Of a stretch of 6,403 nt of DNA, positions 1 through 5,952 are shown in pieces. This stretch comes from Spirochaetaceae bacterium. GTDB lineage: Bacteria; Spirochaetota; Spirochaetia; DSM-2461. Location of the stretch: NCBI GenBank assembly GCA_003246505.1, contig QKAI01000484.1, positions 1 to 6,403 on the forward strand, given 5' to 3'. The notes beneath the pieces are model-generated. The model made no database searches. It had not been told where the DNA came from and saw only the letters and a list, made by a program, of their open reading frames with translations. Position 1 is the stretch's first letter; each line of letters starts with the position of its first letter. Made by a program: the position numbers and the translations under genes.

Positions 1-99
1 CAGGACCAGGGCCACCCTCTCGTGGCTGTTCAGAATCCTATCGGAAAAATCGCCGAGCCGGATCGCTTCCTGCAGATCCCCATCGGTTAAAGCTATCAT
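1..99 (-). CDS. Unidentified third gene of the ABC exporter operon (5' end only)
   Basis: Only the first 33 codons are present; the gene runs off the left edge. The ATG (99-97) overlaps the TGA stop of the exporter gene (98-96) as ATGA, which points to translational coupling. A strong AGGAGG lies 7 nt upstream (112-107). The translated start reads MIALTDGDLQEAIRLGDF and continues through SDRILNSHERVALVL with no stop codon. A short acidic/amphipathic start followed by a hydrophobic VALVL strand would be compatible with the beginning of a small thioredoxin-like fold, but no CxxC or other diagnostic motif falls inside the window, so the product is left unnamed. The coupling suggests it is made with the exporter. 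The reading frame is well supported; its function is not. Confidence 0.72.
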   Translation of the reverse strand, partial: MIALTDGDLQEAIRLGDFSDRILNSHERVALVL

Positions 100-1916
100 G
101 AATCTCCCTCCTGAGACTGTTCGTATTGCAGTTTATAGAGATTAAAATAGATACCGCCCTTGTCTATCAACTCCTGATGGGACCCCTCTTCCAGGAGGAC
201 CCCCTTGCCCAGGACCAGAATGCGGTCCGCGTTCCGGATGGTGGAGAGGCGGTGGGCGATGACCAGGGCGGTACGGTCCCTGAGCAGATTGGCCATGCCC
301 TCCTGGATCCAGGTCTCCGTCTGGGTGTCGATGCTGCTGGTGGCTTCGTCCAGGATGACCACGGAGGGGTTGTGGACGAAGATCCGGGCGAAGGAGAGAA
401 GCTGCCGCTGCCCCGCGGAGATGTTGTCCGCCCCCTCGGTCAGGGTCGTGTCCAGTCCGTAGGGGAGTTCCTTCACGAAGTGGTCCGCCCTGACGATCTC
501 AAGGGCCCGGCCTATCTCTTCGTCGCTGATGTCTTTGCCCAGGGCGATGTTCTCCCTCACGGTGCCCGCGAAGAGGGTCACGTCCTGCTGGACCGACTGG
601 ATGTGGTTGCGCAGGGAGTGGAGGGAGTAGTCCCTTATGTCCCTTCCGTCCAGGGAGATGGAACCCTCCTGCCGGTCCCAGAACCGGGCCAGCAGATTGG
701 CCACGGTGGTCTTTCCCGCTCCCGTGGTCCCCACGATGGCCAGGGTCTCCCCCGCCTTAACCTGAAAGGAGAGCCCCCGCAGGACCGGCTCGTTCTCCTT
801 GTAGCAGAAGCGCACCCTGTCGAAGGCCAGGTCCCCCTTCACCTCCCCGGGGGCCCAGGTCCCTTCGTCGGGTATCGATTCGTCCCGGTCCATCAGGGCG
901 AAGACCCGCTCCCCCCCGGCCATGGCGGACTGCATCACCGTGATGAGTTCGGTGATGTCCCGGATGGGCTGGTAGAACTGCTCCACCAGATTGATGAAGG
1001 CGATCAGGACCCCCAGGGTGACCAGGCCCGAGTTGTGGAGCCCGGTGCCGAAGTAGATGAGGCAGCCCAGGGAGAGGGAGGTGAAAAAACTCACCAGGGG
1101 GCGGAACAGGCTGTAGAGGCGCATCTCGTCCATGGAGGCCTTGAAGAGTTCCCCGTTCCTTTCGCCGAAGCCCTCCCGGAACCCCTCGGCCCGGTTGAAG
1201 AGCTGCACCACGTCCATGCCCCCCACCGATTCGGAGATGTAGGCGTTGACCCGGGAGGTGTGGTGCTGGTAGGCCCGGTAGACATCGCGCACCCGGTTCC
1301 TTATGAAGAGGGTCAGAACGATGACCGGGGGCAGGGTCACCACCACGATCAGGGCCAGGCGGGCGTTCATGATGAAAAGGGTAATGAGGATCCCCGCCAT
1401 GAGGGCCGCGTCCTTGAGGACGGCCAGGGCCACGGAGGTGAAGAAGTCGTTGATCTTCTCCACGTCGCTGGTGAGCCGGGAGACAAGGGATCCCACCGGG
1501 GTGCCCCCCAGGAATTTCATGGACTGGCCGATCAGCCGGTCGAAGAGGTCCCGGCGCATGTCCCTCATCACGTTCTGGCTGGTCAGGGCGGTCAGGTAGA
1601 CCTGGAAGAACGTGAAAAGCAGGGAGAGGACCAGAAGCGCCAGGTAGAACCATGAGTTCCGGGCGATTCCCGCCAGGCGGGCGGCCTGATCCAGGGCCTT
1701 CCCCCCTTCGGGGATGAGGATGTACCGGTCCACGGTTCTCTGTATGATCACCGGGGAGAGCAGGGTGGCGGCGGTGGAGATGATCAGTCCGAAGAGGCCC
1801 AGGGCCACCACTCCCTTGTAGGGCTTCAGATAGGCGAGGATCCGCCGGAGGACGCGGGGATTAAAAGCTCCCTTCTCCTCCTCCCGCAATTCGTCCAGAA
1901 GGGGTTTAGAGCTCAT
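96..1916 (-). CDS. ABC exporter subunit, catalytic half of a heterodimer (MdlB-like, membrane domain fused to ATPase)
   Basis: A 606-residue half-transporter acting in the inner membrane and expected to pair with the product of the upstream gene. About six transmembrane helices lie at roughly 35-57, 89-110, 163-183, 186-207, 273-292 and 301-318, followed by the nucleotide-binding domain (about 361-595). Visible motifs are Walker A GTTGAGKT (396-403), Q-loop Gln444, signature ISAGQ (499-503, altered from LSGGQ), Walker B VVILDE with catalytic Glu524, and H-loop His555. In heterodimeric exporters the subunit with intact Glu commonly carries an altered signature, because that signature completes the degenerate site of its partner. 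The match to E. coli MdlB (for example the QQD Q-loop and GQ-QLL after the signature) is from memory. Start ATG 1916 has GGAGG 6 nt upstream and overlaps the end of the preceding gene by 11 nt. Substrate is unknown; drugs, lipids or peptides are all possible in this family. Confidence 0.95.
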   Translation of the reverse strand: MSSKPLLDELREEEKGAFNPRVLRRILAYLKPYKGVVALGLFGLIISTAATLLSPVIIQRTVDRYILIPEGGKALDQAARLAGIARNSWFYLALLVLSLLFTFFQVYLTALTSQNVMRDMRRDLFDRLIGQSMKFLGGTPVGSLVSRLTSDVEKINDFFTSVALAVLKDAALMAGILITLFIMNARLALIVVVTLPPVIVLTLFIRNRVRDVYRAYQHHTSRVNAYISESVGGMDVVQLFNRAEGFREGFGERNGELFKASMDEMRLYSLFRPLVSFFTSLSLGCLIYFGTGLHNSGLVTLGVLIAFINLVEQFYQPIRDITELITVMQSAMAGGERVFALMDRDESIPDEGTWAPGEVKGDLAFDRVRFCYKENEPVLRGLSFQVKAGETLAIVGTTGAGKTTVANLLARFWDRQEGSISLDGRDIRDYSLHSLRNHIQSVQQDVTLFAGTVRENIALGKDISDEEIGRALEIVRADHFVKELPYGLDTTLTEGADNISAGQRQLLSFARIFVHNPSVVILDEATSSIDTQTETWIQEGMANLLRDRTALVIAHRLSTIRNADRILVLGKGVLLEEGSHQELIDKGGIYFNLYKLQYEQSQEGDS

Positions 1917-3666
1917 GGGACACCTCCCCGCTCTCCGCCTCTTCCAACCTCTGCAGGTCGTAAATCTCCCGGTAGAAGCCGGGCCTCTCCTTCAGTTCCT
2001 CATGGGTGCCCCGGTCCACGATGCGCCCCTCCTCCATGACAATGATCAGGTCCGCCTTCTGCAGGGTGGTGTACCTGTGGCTTATGATGATGTTCGTCTT
2101 GCCCCGGCGCTGCACGTCCAGATGGTTCAGAATGAACTCCTCCGTGCCCGTGTCCACCGCGGAGAGGGAGTCGTCCAGGATCATGATCTCCCGGTCCAGC
2201 ATGAGGGCCCGGCTCAAGGCGGTGCGCTGCTTCTGCCCCCCCGAAAGGGTGACCCCCTTCTCCCCCACCAGGGTGTCGTACCCGTCGGGGAAACTGTCCA
2301 GATCCCGGTCGATGGTGGAGATGCGCGCCGCCTCTTCCACCTCCGCCCGGGAGGCGTCGGGCCGGCCGAAGGCTATGTTCGCCCCGATGGATTCGGAAAA
2401 AAGAAAGGTGGACTGGGGCACCAGGGAAAAAGCCCCCCTCAGATCCTCCAGGCGGATCCGGTGGATTTCCCGCCCCCCCAGGAAGATGTTCCCCTCCTCC
2501 GACTCCAGGAGCCGGGGCAGAAGCTTGATCAGGGTGGTCTTCCCGCAGCCCGTAGGCCCCAGGATACCCAGGGTCATTCCCTTTTTCAGCTCAATATTGA
2601 TCTCCTTCAGGACCGGCCTGTCCCCGTCGGGATAGGTGTAGGTCAGATTCCGGATGACCAGGTCCCCCGATACGGGGCCCGGCTCGGAACGGGGATCGTC
2701 CCCGATGTCCGGCTCCCTGTCCAGGATGGCGTTGATCCGTTCCAGGGCCACCGCCCCCCTCTGGATCCAGTTGACCACCATGCCCACCCCCATCATGGGC
2801 CAGATGAGCATGCCCATGTAGCTCATGAGGGCCACGAAATCCCCCGCCGTGAGGGAACCCTCCAGGACGGCCCGTCCCCCGAAGTATATGAGGAGAAAGG
2901 TGATGATCCCGGAGAAGAACATGATGAAGGGGTGGAAGAACCCCCAGATTTTGACCAGGGACATATTCACGGTGCGGTAATTCTCGTTCGCCTCCCCGAA
3001 ACGGGCCCGGGCGTAGTCCTCCCGCCGGTAGGTCTGGATGAGGCGCAGTCCGGTCAGGCTCTCCTGGACCCGGTCGCTGATGTGGGAGTACCCCGCCTGG
3101 ACCTGCTTGAACCGCTTCCCCATCCGGGGACCGAAAAAGAGGATCATCACCGTGACCAGGGGCAGGGGGGTGATGAGGATCCAGGTCAGATGGGGATAGT
3201 TGCGGAAGAGGATGATGAGGATGAAAAGGGTCATGAAGAGGCCGTCCAGAAAGGCGATGAGGGTCATCCCCGTGGCCATGCGCACCGCGTGCATATCGTT
3301 GGTGGCCCGGGCCATGATGTCCCCGGTCTTCATTGTGGAGTAGAAGGACCGGTCCAGGGTCACCAGATGGTCGTAGAGCCTTCCCCTCAGCCCCGCTTCG
3401 ATCCGGCGGGAGGCCCCTATGATGAAGCGCCGCCACCCGAGCCGGGAGAGGGCGATCCCGAAGGCGGTCCCCAGCATGACGAGCATGATCCGGCCCACTG
3501 CGGCCGGATCGGTCTCTCCCCCGGCGATGAGATCGATGGCCCTCTTCATCAGCTGGGGGATGTAGATGACGCCCCCGTTGGTAAGGGCCAGGCAGATGAT
3601 TCCCGGGATATAGAGGAAGGCGTACTTCCTTATGTAGGGTTTAAGGGTGGCGTACTCTTTAAGCAT
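1906..3666 (-). CDS. ABC exporter subunit, degenerate half of a heterodimer (MdlA-like, membrane domain fused to ATPase)
   Basis: A 586-residue half-transporter, first gene of the leftward operon. Six predicted membrane helices lie at about 16-36, 58-78, 134-155, 157-179, 247-264 and 277-298; the nucleotide-binding domain follows from about 335. Visible motifs are Walker A GPTGCGKT (370-377), Q-loop Gln418, VGEKG (467-471), canonical signature LSGGQ (474-478), Walker B IMILDD (494-499), D-loop SAVD (502-505) and H-loop His530. Asp499 replaces the catalytic Glu, so this subunit should bind ATP but hydrolyse it poorly at its own Walker site, as known for TM287 and BmrC. The RATND segment (120-124) and the MIWPM-like segment near 287-291 resemble E. 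coli MdlA as I remember it. Start ATG 3666 gives a family-typical N-terminus. No Shine-Dalgarno sequence is visible upstream, unlike the other two genes of this operon. Its substrate cannot be read from the sequence. Confidence 0.95.
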   Translation of the reverse strand: MLKEYATLKPYIRKYAFLYIPGIICLALTNGGVIYIPQLMKRAIDLIAGGETDPAAVGRIMLVMLGTAFGIALSRLGWRRFIIGASRRIEAGLRGRLYDHLVTLDRSFYSTMKTGDIMARATNDMHAVRMATGMTLIAFLDGLFMTLFILIILFRNYPHLTWILITPLPLVTVMILFFGPRMGKRFKQVQAGYSHISDRVQESLTGLRLIQTYRREDYARARFGEANENYRTVNMSLVKIWGFFHPFIMFFSGIITFLLIYFGGRAVLEGSLTAGDFVALMSYMGMLIWPMMGVGMVVNWIQRGAVALERINAILDREPDIGDDPRSEPGPVSGDLVIRNLTYTYPDGDRPVLKEINIELKKGMTLGILGPTGCGKTTLIKLLPRLLESEEGNIFLGGREIHRIRLEDLRGAFSLVPQSTFLFSESIGANIAFGRPDASRAEVEEAARISTIDRDLDSFPDGYDTLVGEKGVTLSGGQKQRTALSRALMLDREIMILDDSLSAVDTGTEEFILNHLDVQRRGKTNIIISHRYTTLQKADLIIVMEEGRIVDRGTHEELKERPGFYREIYDLQRLEEAESGEVSHEL

Positions 3667-3678
3667 GAAATAATAATA
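3667..3678 (-). promoter_or_regulatory. Possible -10 box (TATTAT) for the ABC operon, placed for a leaderless transcript
   Basis: On the minus strand the bases before the ATG read TATTAT (3678-3673), then TATTTC, then ATG. A start site about 6-7 nt after a -10 box would fall on the start codon itself. No purine-rich ribosome binding site lies in the 30 nt upstream (the stretch is instead TCCTCC-like). I see no good -35 box at the usual distance, so this is a weak call resting on position and composition. Confidence 0.3.
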
Positions 3679-3734
3679 GACAATTGGAGGACCTAAGGGT
3701 AGGGAAAGTTCCAGGAAAATGGGGGGCCTCCCGG

Positions 3735-3743
3735 TTTTTTTTT
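3735..3743 (+). repeat. T9 homopolymer run upstream of the -10 box
   Basis: Nine consecutive T residues lie 11 nt upstream of the TATAAT box in an otherwise GC-rich window. The run occupies part of the space between where a -35 element and the -10 box would sit. It could contribute DNA curvature or an UP-like effect, or be a slippage site. It is not a convincing terminator, since no plus-strand gene precedes it in the window and the GC stretch before it (GGGGGGCCTCCC) leaves too small a loop for a good hairpin. Confidence 0.6.
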
Positions 3744-3750
3744 CACTTTT

Positions 3751-3780
3751 CCGGTATAATGGGTTCTGTTACTTTACCGG
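3751..3780. repeat. Inverted repeat CCGGTA / TACCGG across the -10 box and ribosome binding site
   Basis: A perfect 6-bp inverted repeat: CCGGTA at 3751-3756 and TACCGG at 3775-3780, separated by 18 bp. The left arm runs into the TATAAT box and the right arm into the GGAGG ribosome binding site. A further CCGGT occurs at 3731-3735, before the T run. The geometry would suit a dimeric repressor. An RNA hairpin is less likely, since a start site near 3767 would leave the left arm out of the transcript. It is short enough to be chance. Confidence 0.35.
3755..3760 (+). promoter_or_regulatory. -10 box (TATAAT) for the rightward operon
   Basis: A perfect TATAAT lies 35 nt upstream of the ATG at 3796, in a GC-rich background and in the only divergent gap in the window. 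Expected transcription start is near 3767, giving a leader of about 30 nt. At 16-18 bp spacing the -35 region reads CGGTTT or similar, far from TTGACA, and there is no extended -10 TG. Expression may therefore be weak or need an activator. Confidence 0.62.
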
Positions 3781-3783
3781 AGG
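3779..3783 (+). promoter_or_regulatory. Ribosome binding site GGAGG of the first barrel gene
   Basis: GGAGG ends 12 nt before ATG 3796 and only 3 nt before an in-frame GTG at 3787. Three nt is too short for efficient initiation and 12 nt is somewhat long, so the site does not settle the start by itself. The ATG is preferred because it places the Arg-Lys n-region of the signal peptide directly at the N-terminus. Confidence 0.65.
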
Positions 3784-3795
3784 ATAGTGAATATC

Positions 3796-4479
3796 ATGAG
3801 AAAATGGCTGTTGCCGCTCCTGCTGGCGGTCGCGCCGGCGCTCTGGGCCCAGATGGGTCCGATCAGGGGAGCCGGGCTGAATATCAACCTGGACAGTACG
3901 GTCCTTAGCGACACGGACATAAACGGGGATACCACGTCCGCCTCCTCCACGGTGCTGACCCTTCAGCCGTCGATCCACTTTTTCCGGGACGAGGTGACCG
4001 AATTCGTCCCCTTCCTGACCTTTCAGAATACCTGGACGGATAACCCGGACGGCATAACCCGGGACGGGGCCTCCTCCTTTACGGACGGGATCTACCGCCT
4101 GGGCCTGGGGGGCGGGGCCTCCCTGCTCTGGCACTTCCTGGAGACCTGGCGCATCGATCTGGTCACCGGGTTGACCGGGGAGATGCTCTTCAGCCTCAAT
4201 GAGATGGGCAGGAACGCCCCCACCGGGGAGAGCGGGGATCCAAAGATATTCGGCTACGACCTGGACGTCACCGTCCCCCTGGCCATGGACTTCATCCTGA
4301 CGAAACAGCTGACCCTGCGCATGACCGGGGATCTGATCGGCTGGGGACTCTCCTACGAAAGGGAGAGCGATGAGGACACCGCCGAATCCACCCTGGTGAT
4401 CAAATCGGCTTTTCCCTTCCTGGTTGACAGCAGCGCCGCCATTTCCATCGCAGCGGTCTACTATTTCGGAATCGAATAA
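3796..4479 (+). CDS. Secreted beta-strand-rich protein, probable outer-membrane barrel (first paralogue)
   Basis: A 227-residue protein from ATG 3796 (230 from GTG 3787). It begins with a clear signal peptide: Arg-Lys at 2-3, a Leu-rich core 5-16 and a likely cut after Ala18 (LWA|Q). The mature part alternates hydrophobic/aromatic and polar residues in many short stretches (for example 70-78, 101-113, 118-133, 157-166, 198-208, 215-224) with Gly/Asp/Asn-rich turns, as in a small outer-membrane barrel of perhaps 8-10 strands. It has no cysteine and no lipobox. It is collinear with the next gene: RLGLGGGASLLW (101-112) and NAPTG (140-144) recur there at almost the same positions. It ends YYFGIE rather than in the classical aromatic residue. 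I do not recognise a named family; porin, adhesin or structural roles are all open. It is the first gene of the rightward operon, and its TAA overlaps the next ATG by one base. Confidence 0.85.
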   Translation: MRKWLLPLLLAVAPALWAQMGPIRGAGLNINLDSTVLSDTDINGDTTSASSTVLTLQPSIHFFRDEVTEFVPFLTFQNTWTDNPDGITRDGASSFTDGIYRLGLGGGASLLWHFLETWRIDLVTGLTGEMLFSLNEMGRNAPTGESGDPKIFGYDLDVTVPLAMDFILTKQLTLRMTGDLIGWGLSYERESDEDTAESTLVIKSAFPFLVDSSAAISIAAVYYFGIE

Positions 4480-5156
4480 TGCCCAGACGCCCCCTCCTCC
4501 TGCTTCCCATACTGCTCCTCACTGTTTTTCAGCTTAACGGGGAAACGGGGGCGCCGACTCTCAAGGGAGTGAGCCTGGAATCCCGGTTCTACGGGGCCCT
4601 TTATAATGAGAATGACCTGAGCGCCTCCAAGTGGGATGTGACATTCATGCCAACCCTCCACTACCGGACAGAGGGGGACATGGAAATGGCCCCCTATCTG
4701 CTGGTGCGCTATCAGAACGAATCCGACCCGGATAGCATAAGGAACAGTAATCCTGAGATTGTTGCCGATCTTAACCGTCTCTCCTTCGGAATGGGCTGCG
4801 GTCTCTACTGGAATTTCGTGGACGCCCCCTTTCTGAAGCTCATCTCCGGATTCCGACCCGAGTTCCTGGTGGAGTTCCCCCAATGGGGGGATAATGCCCC
4901 CACGGGTATTGATAATATCGATCCAGGCATCGGCGCCCTCGCAGGTTCGGTGTCCCTGCCCCTGGGCTTCGAATTCGGCCCCTGGGGTCCGCTCCGGGTC
5001 CGTCTCTGGCTGGAGACGCTCCGCTTCAACGCCCGGTGGGACGAGGAGTACTACCGGGACGACATCATTGACAGGACCATCACCTTCTACGCCGAGTCCC
5101 CCTTCTGGTCCGGGGATGCCCGGGGCCTCAGCTTTTCTTTACTTTTCGGACTGTAG
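4479..5156 (+). CDS. Secreted beta-strand-rich protein, probable outer-membrane barrel (second paralogue)
   Basis: A 225-residue protein whose ATG shares its A with the preceding TAA stop (TAATG). No strong ribosome binding site is visible, so it is probably translated by re-initiation after the first gene. The signal peptide has Arg-Arg at 3-4 and a Leu-rich core at 5-17; the cleavage point is less clear, perhaps after Gly21. The mature part has the same strand-and-turn pattern as the first paralogue. Matching landmarks are APYL (71-74) against VPFL, RLSFGMGCGLYW (100-111), NAPTG (139-143) and a closing LLFGL against YYFGI. Identity is low outside these blocks, so the duplication is old or the copies have diverged fast. 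Trp and Tyr are abundant, as in aromatic girdles. One Cys (107) lies in the mature protein. Function unknown; a paired or hetero-oligomeric barrel is one possibility. Confidence 0.85.
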   Translation: MPRRPLLLLPILLLTVFQLNGETGAPTLKGVSLESRFYGALYNENDLSASKWDVTFMPTLHYRTEGDMEMAPYLLVRYQNESDPDSIRNSNPEIVADLNRLSFGMGCGLYWNFVDAPFLKLISGFRPEFLVEFPQWGDNAPTGIDNIDPGIGALAGSVSLPLGFEFGPWGPLRVRLWLETLRFNARWDEEYYRDDIIDRTITFYAESPFWSGDARGLSFSLLFGL

Positions 5157-5173
5157 CTGCCGAAAAGGATACT

Positions 5174-5704
5174 ATGGTATCGGCGGAACAGCTGAATTCG
5201 GAGGGGATCCGTCTCTCCGACGCGGGAAAATACGACAAGGCCCTCTTCGCCTTCACCACGGCCCTGGAACTGGAGCCGGCCAATCCGCGCATCATCTACA
5301 ACATGGCCCTGGTCTTCATCCGAAAGGGAGACTACGCCACAGCCGGGGAACTTCTGGAACGGGCGGTGGCACTGGAGCCGGATGAGGCGGATTACCACTG
5401 CGATCTGGGTCTCTGCCGCTACCGCCTGGGAGACAGGGAGGGGGGCCTGGCCGCCTACGACCGGGCCCTGGAGATCGACCCCACACACAGCACGGCCTGG
5501 AACAACCGGGGGGTCTACTTCTTTCAGGGGGAAAGATACGGGGAGGCGGAGGAGTGCTTCCGGACCTCGGTGAATCTGAATCCGGACTGGGAGGACAGCT
5601 GGTTCAATCTGCGCGATACCTATGAGATGCTGGGGGACAGGAAGAGATGGAAGGAAGCCAACAACATGTACCGGAAGCTGATGAAATCCGGCCGGAAGAG
5701 CTGA
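5174..5704 (+). CDS. TPR-repeat protein
   Basis: A 176-residue protein made almost entirely of tetratricopeptide repeats, which form a helical scaffold for protein-protein binding. Repeats fall at about 3-36 (AGKYDKALFAF, ELEPANP), 37-70 (KGDYATAGELLERAVALEPD), 71-104 (LGDREGGLAAYDRALEIDP) and 105-138 (GERYGEAEECFRTSVNLNP), with a degenerate fifth or capping helix pair at 139-172. There is no signal peptide or membrane segment, so it should be cytoplasmic. ATG 5174 lies 17 nt after the preceding stop, with AAGGA ending 4 nt upstream. Its place in an operon with two secreted barrel proteins suggests a role linked to them, such as assembly, localisation or regulation, but nothing in the sequence identifies a partner. 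The basic tail (KSGRKS) overlaps the start of the next gene. Confidence 0.93.
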   Translation: MVSAEQLNSEGIRLSDAGKYDKALFAFTTALELEPANPRIIYNMALVFIRKGDYATAGELLERAVALEPDEADYHCDLGLCRYRLGDREGGLAAYDRALEIDPTHSTAWNNRGVYFFQGERYGEAEECFRTSVNLNPDWEDSWFNLRDTYEMLGDRKRWKEANNMYRKLMKSGRKS

Positions 5705-5916
5705 TAGTAGAAATATACCGTCAGAAGACGGAACGGGCCGAAGCGGGCCTGTCCGGGACCCAGGTCATCATGTCCATGGGTACCTGGAAAAAAATTCGCT
5801 CCTACCACTGTTCCCTGGGAATTCTCAGGGGCTCCCTTCCCGATTACATCAACCGGGATACCATCTTCGGCCTGGAAGTGATGATCGACGACCGGGAAGG
5901 GGTCAAAGTACTATAA
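5647..5916 (+). CDS. Small uncharacterised protein overlapping the TPR gene
   Basis: An 89-residue frame, +1 relative to the TPR gene, overlapping its end by 58 nt. ATG 5647 follows a GGGGGACAGGA stretch at workable spacing (AGGA ends 4 nt before it). The next in-frame ATG codons (5770, 5776) would leave only 46-48 residues; a CTG at 5701, overlapping the TPR stop, is another candidate. Residues 20-89 read like real protein: a charged helix (about 18-34), a hydrophobic strand TQVIMSM (38-44), then SLPDYINRDTIFG (63-75) and LEVMIDD (76-82). The D-IFG-x-x-V-x-x-DD pattern faintly recalls C-terminal strands of phage head proteins, but that is too weak for a name. The stop TAA (5914-5916) forms the first three bases of an AT-rich repeat, so the C-terminus may have been shortened or altered by that element. 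Function unknown. Confidence 0.62.
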   Translation: MEGSQQHVPEADEIRPEELIVEIYRQKTERAEAGLSGTQVIMSMGTWKKIRSYHCSLGILRGSLPDYINRDTIFGLEVMIDDREGVKVL

Positions 5917-5947
5917 TTAGTAATTCGTAATTAGTAATTATGAATTA
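5914..5947. repeat. AT-rich tandem repeat and 27-bp palindrome between convergent genes
   Basis: The 12-mer TAATTAGTAATT occurs at 5914-5925 and again at 5928-5939 (period 14). Overlapping it, 5921-5947 is a near-perfect palindrome centred on 5934: 12 of 13 pairs are Watson-Crick and the remaining one (5927/5941) is G-T, a wobble pair in plus-strand RNA. The element is nearly all A/T in a GC-rich window and lies exactly in the gap between a plus-strand stop and the apt stop. It could be a dispersed intergenic palindrome or part of a two-way transcription end. It lacks the GC stem and U-tract of a standard intrinsic terminator. Confidence 0.8.
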
Positions 5948-5952
5948 AGGTC

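Noticed and set aside
126..1655. Long plus-strand open frame of about 509 codons opposite the second exporter gene
   Set aside because: It is a shadow of the strongly supported minus-strand gene. Its translation is rich in Gly, Pro, His, Gln and Asp with no domain motif, as expected from antisense GC-rich codons.
1915..3696. Long plus-strand open frame of about 593 codons opposite the first exporter gene
   Set aside because: Same reasoning: low-complexity Pro/Gly/His/Asp composition, no recognisable fold, and full overlap with a motif-complete ABC subunit.
3721..3743. GC stretch followed by T9, as a rho-independent terminator
   Set aside because: No plus-strand gene lies upstream in the window to terminate, and GGGGGGCCTCCC cannot form a stem with an adequate loop. 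On the minus strand the run is A9, which does not terminate.
3787..3795. GTG 3787 as the start of the first barrel gene
   Set aside because: It lies only 3 nt after GGAGG and adds Met-Asn-Ile in front of the signal peptide. ATG 3796 is preferred, though GTG is not fully excluded.
4461..4883. Minus-strand open frame of about 140 codons across the second barrel gene
   Set aside because: No ribosome binding site or motifs, and it lies opposite a gene with a signal peptide and a clear paralogue.
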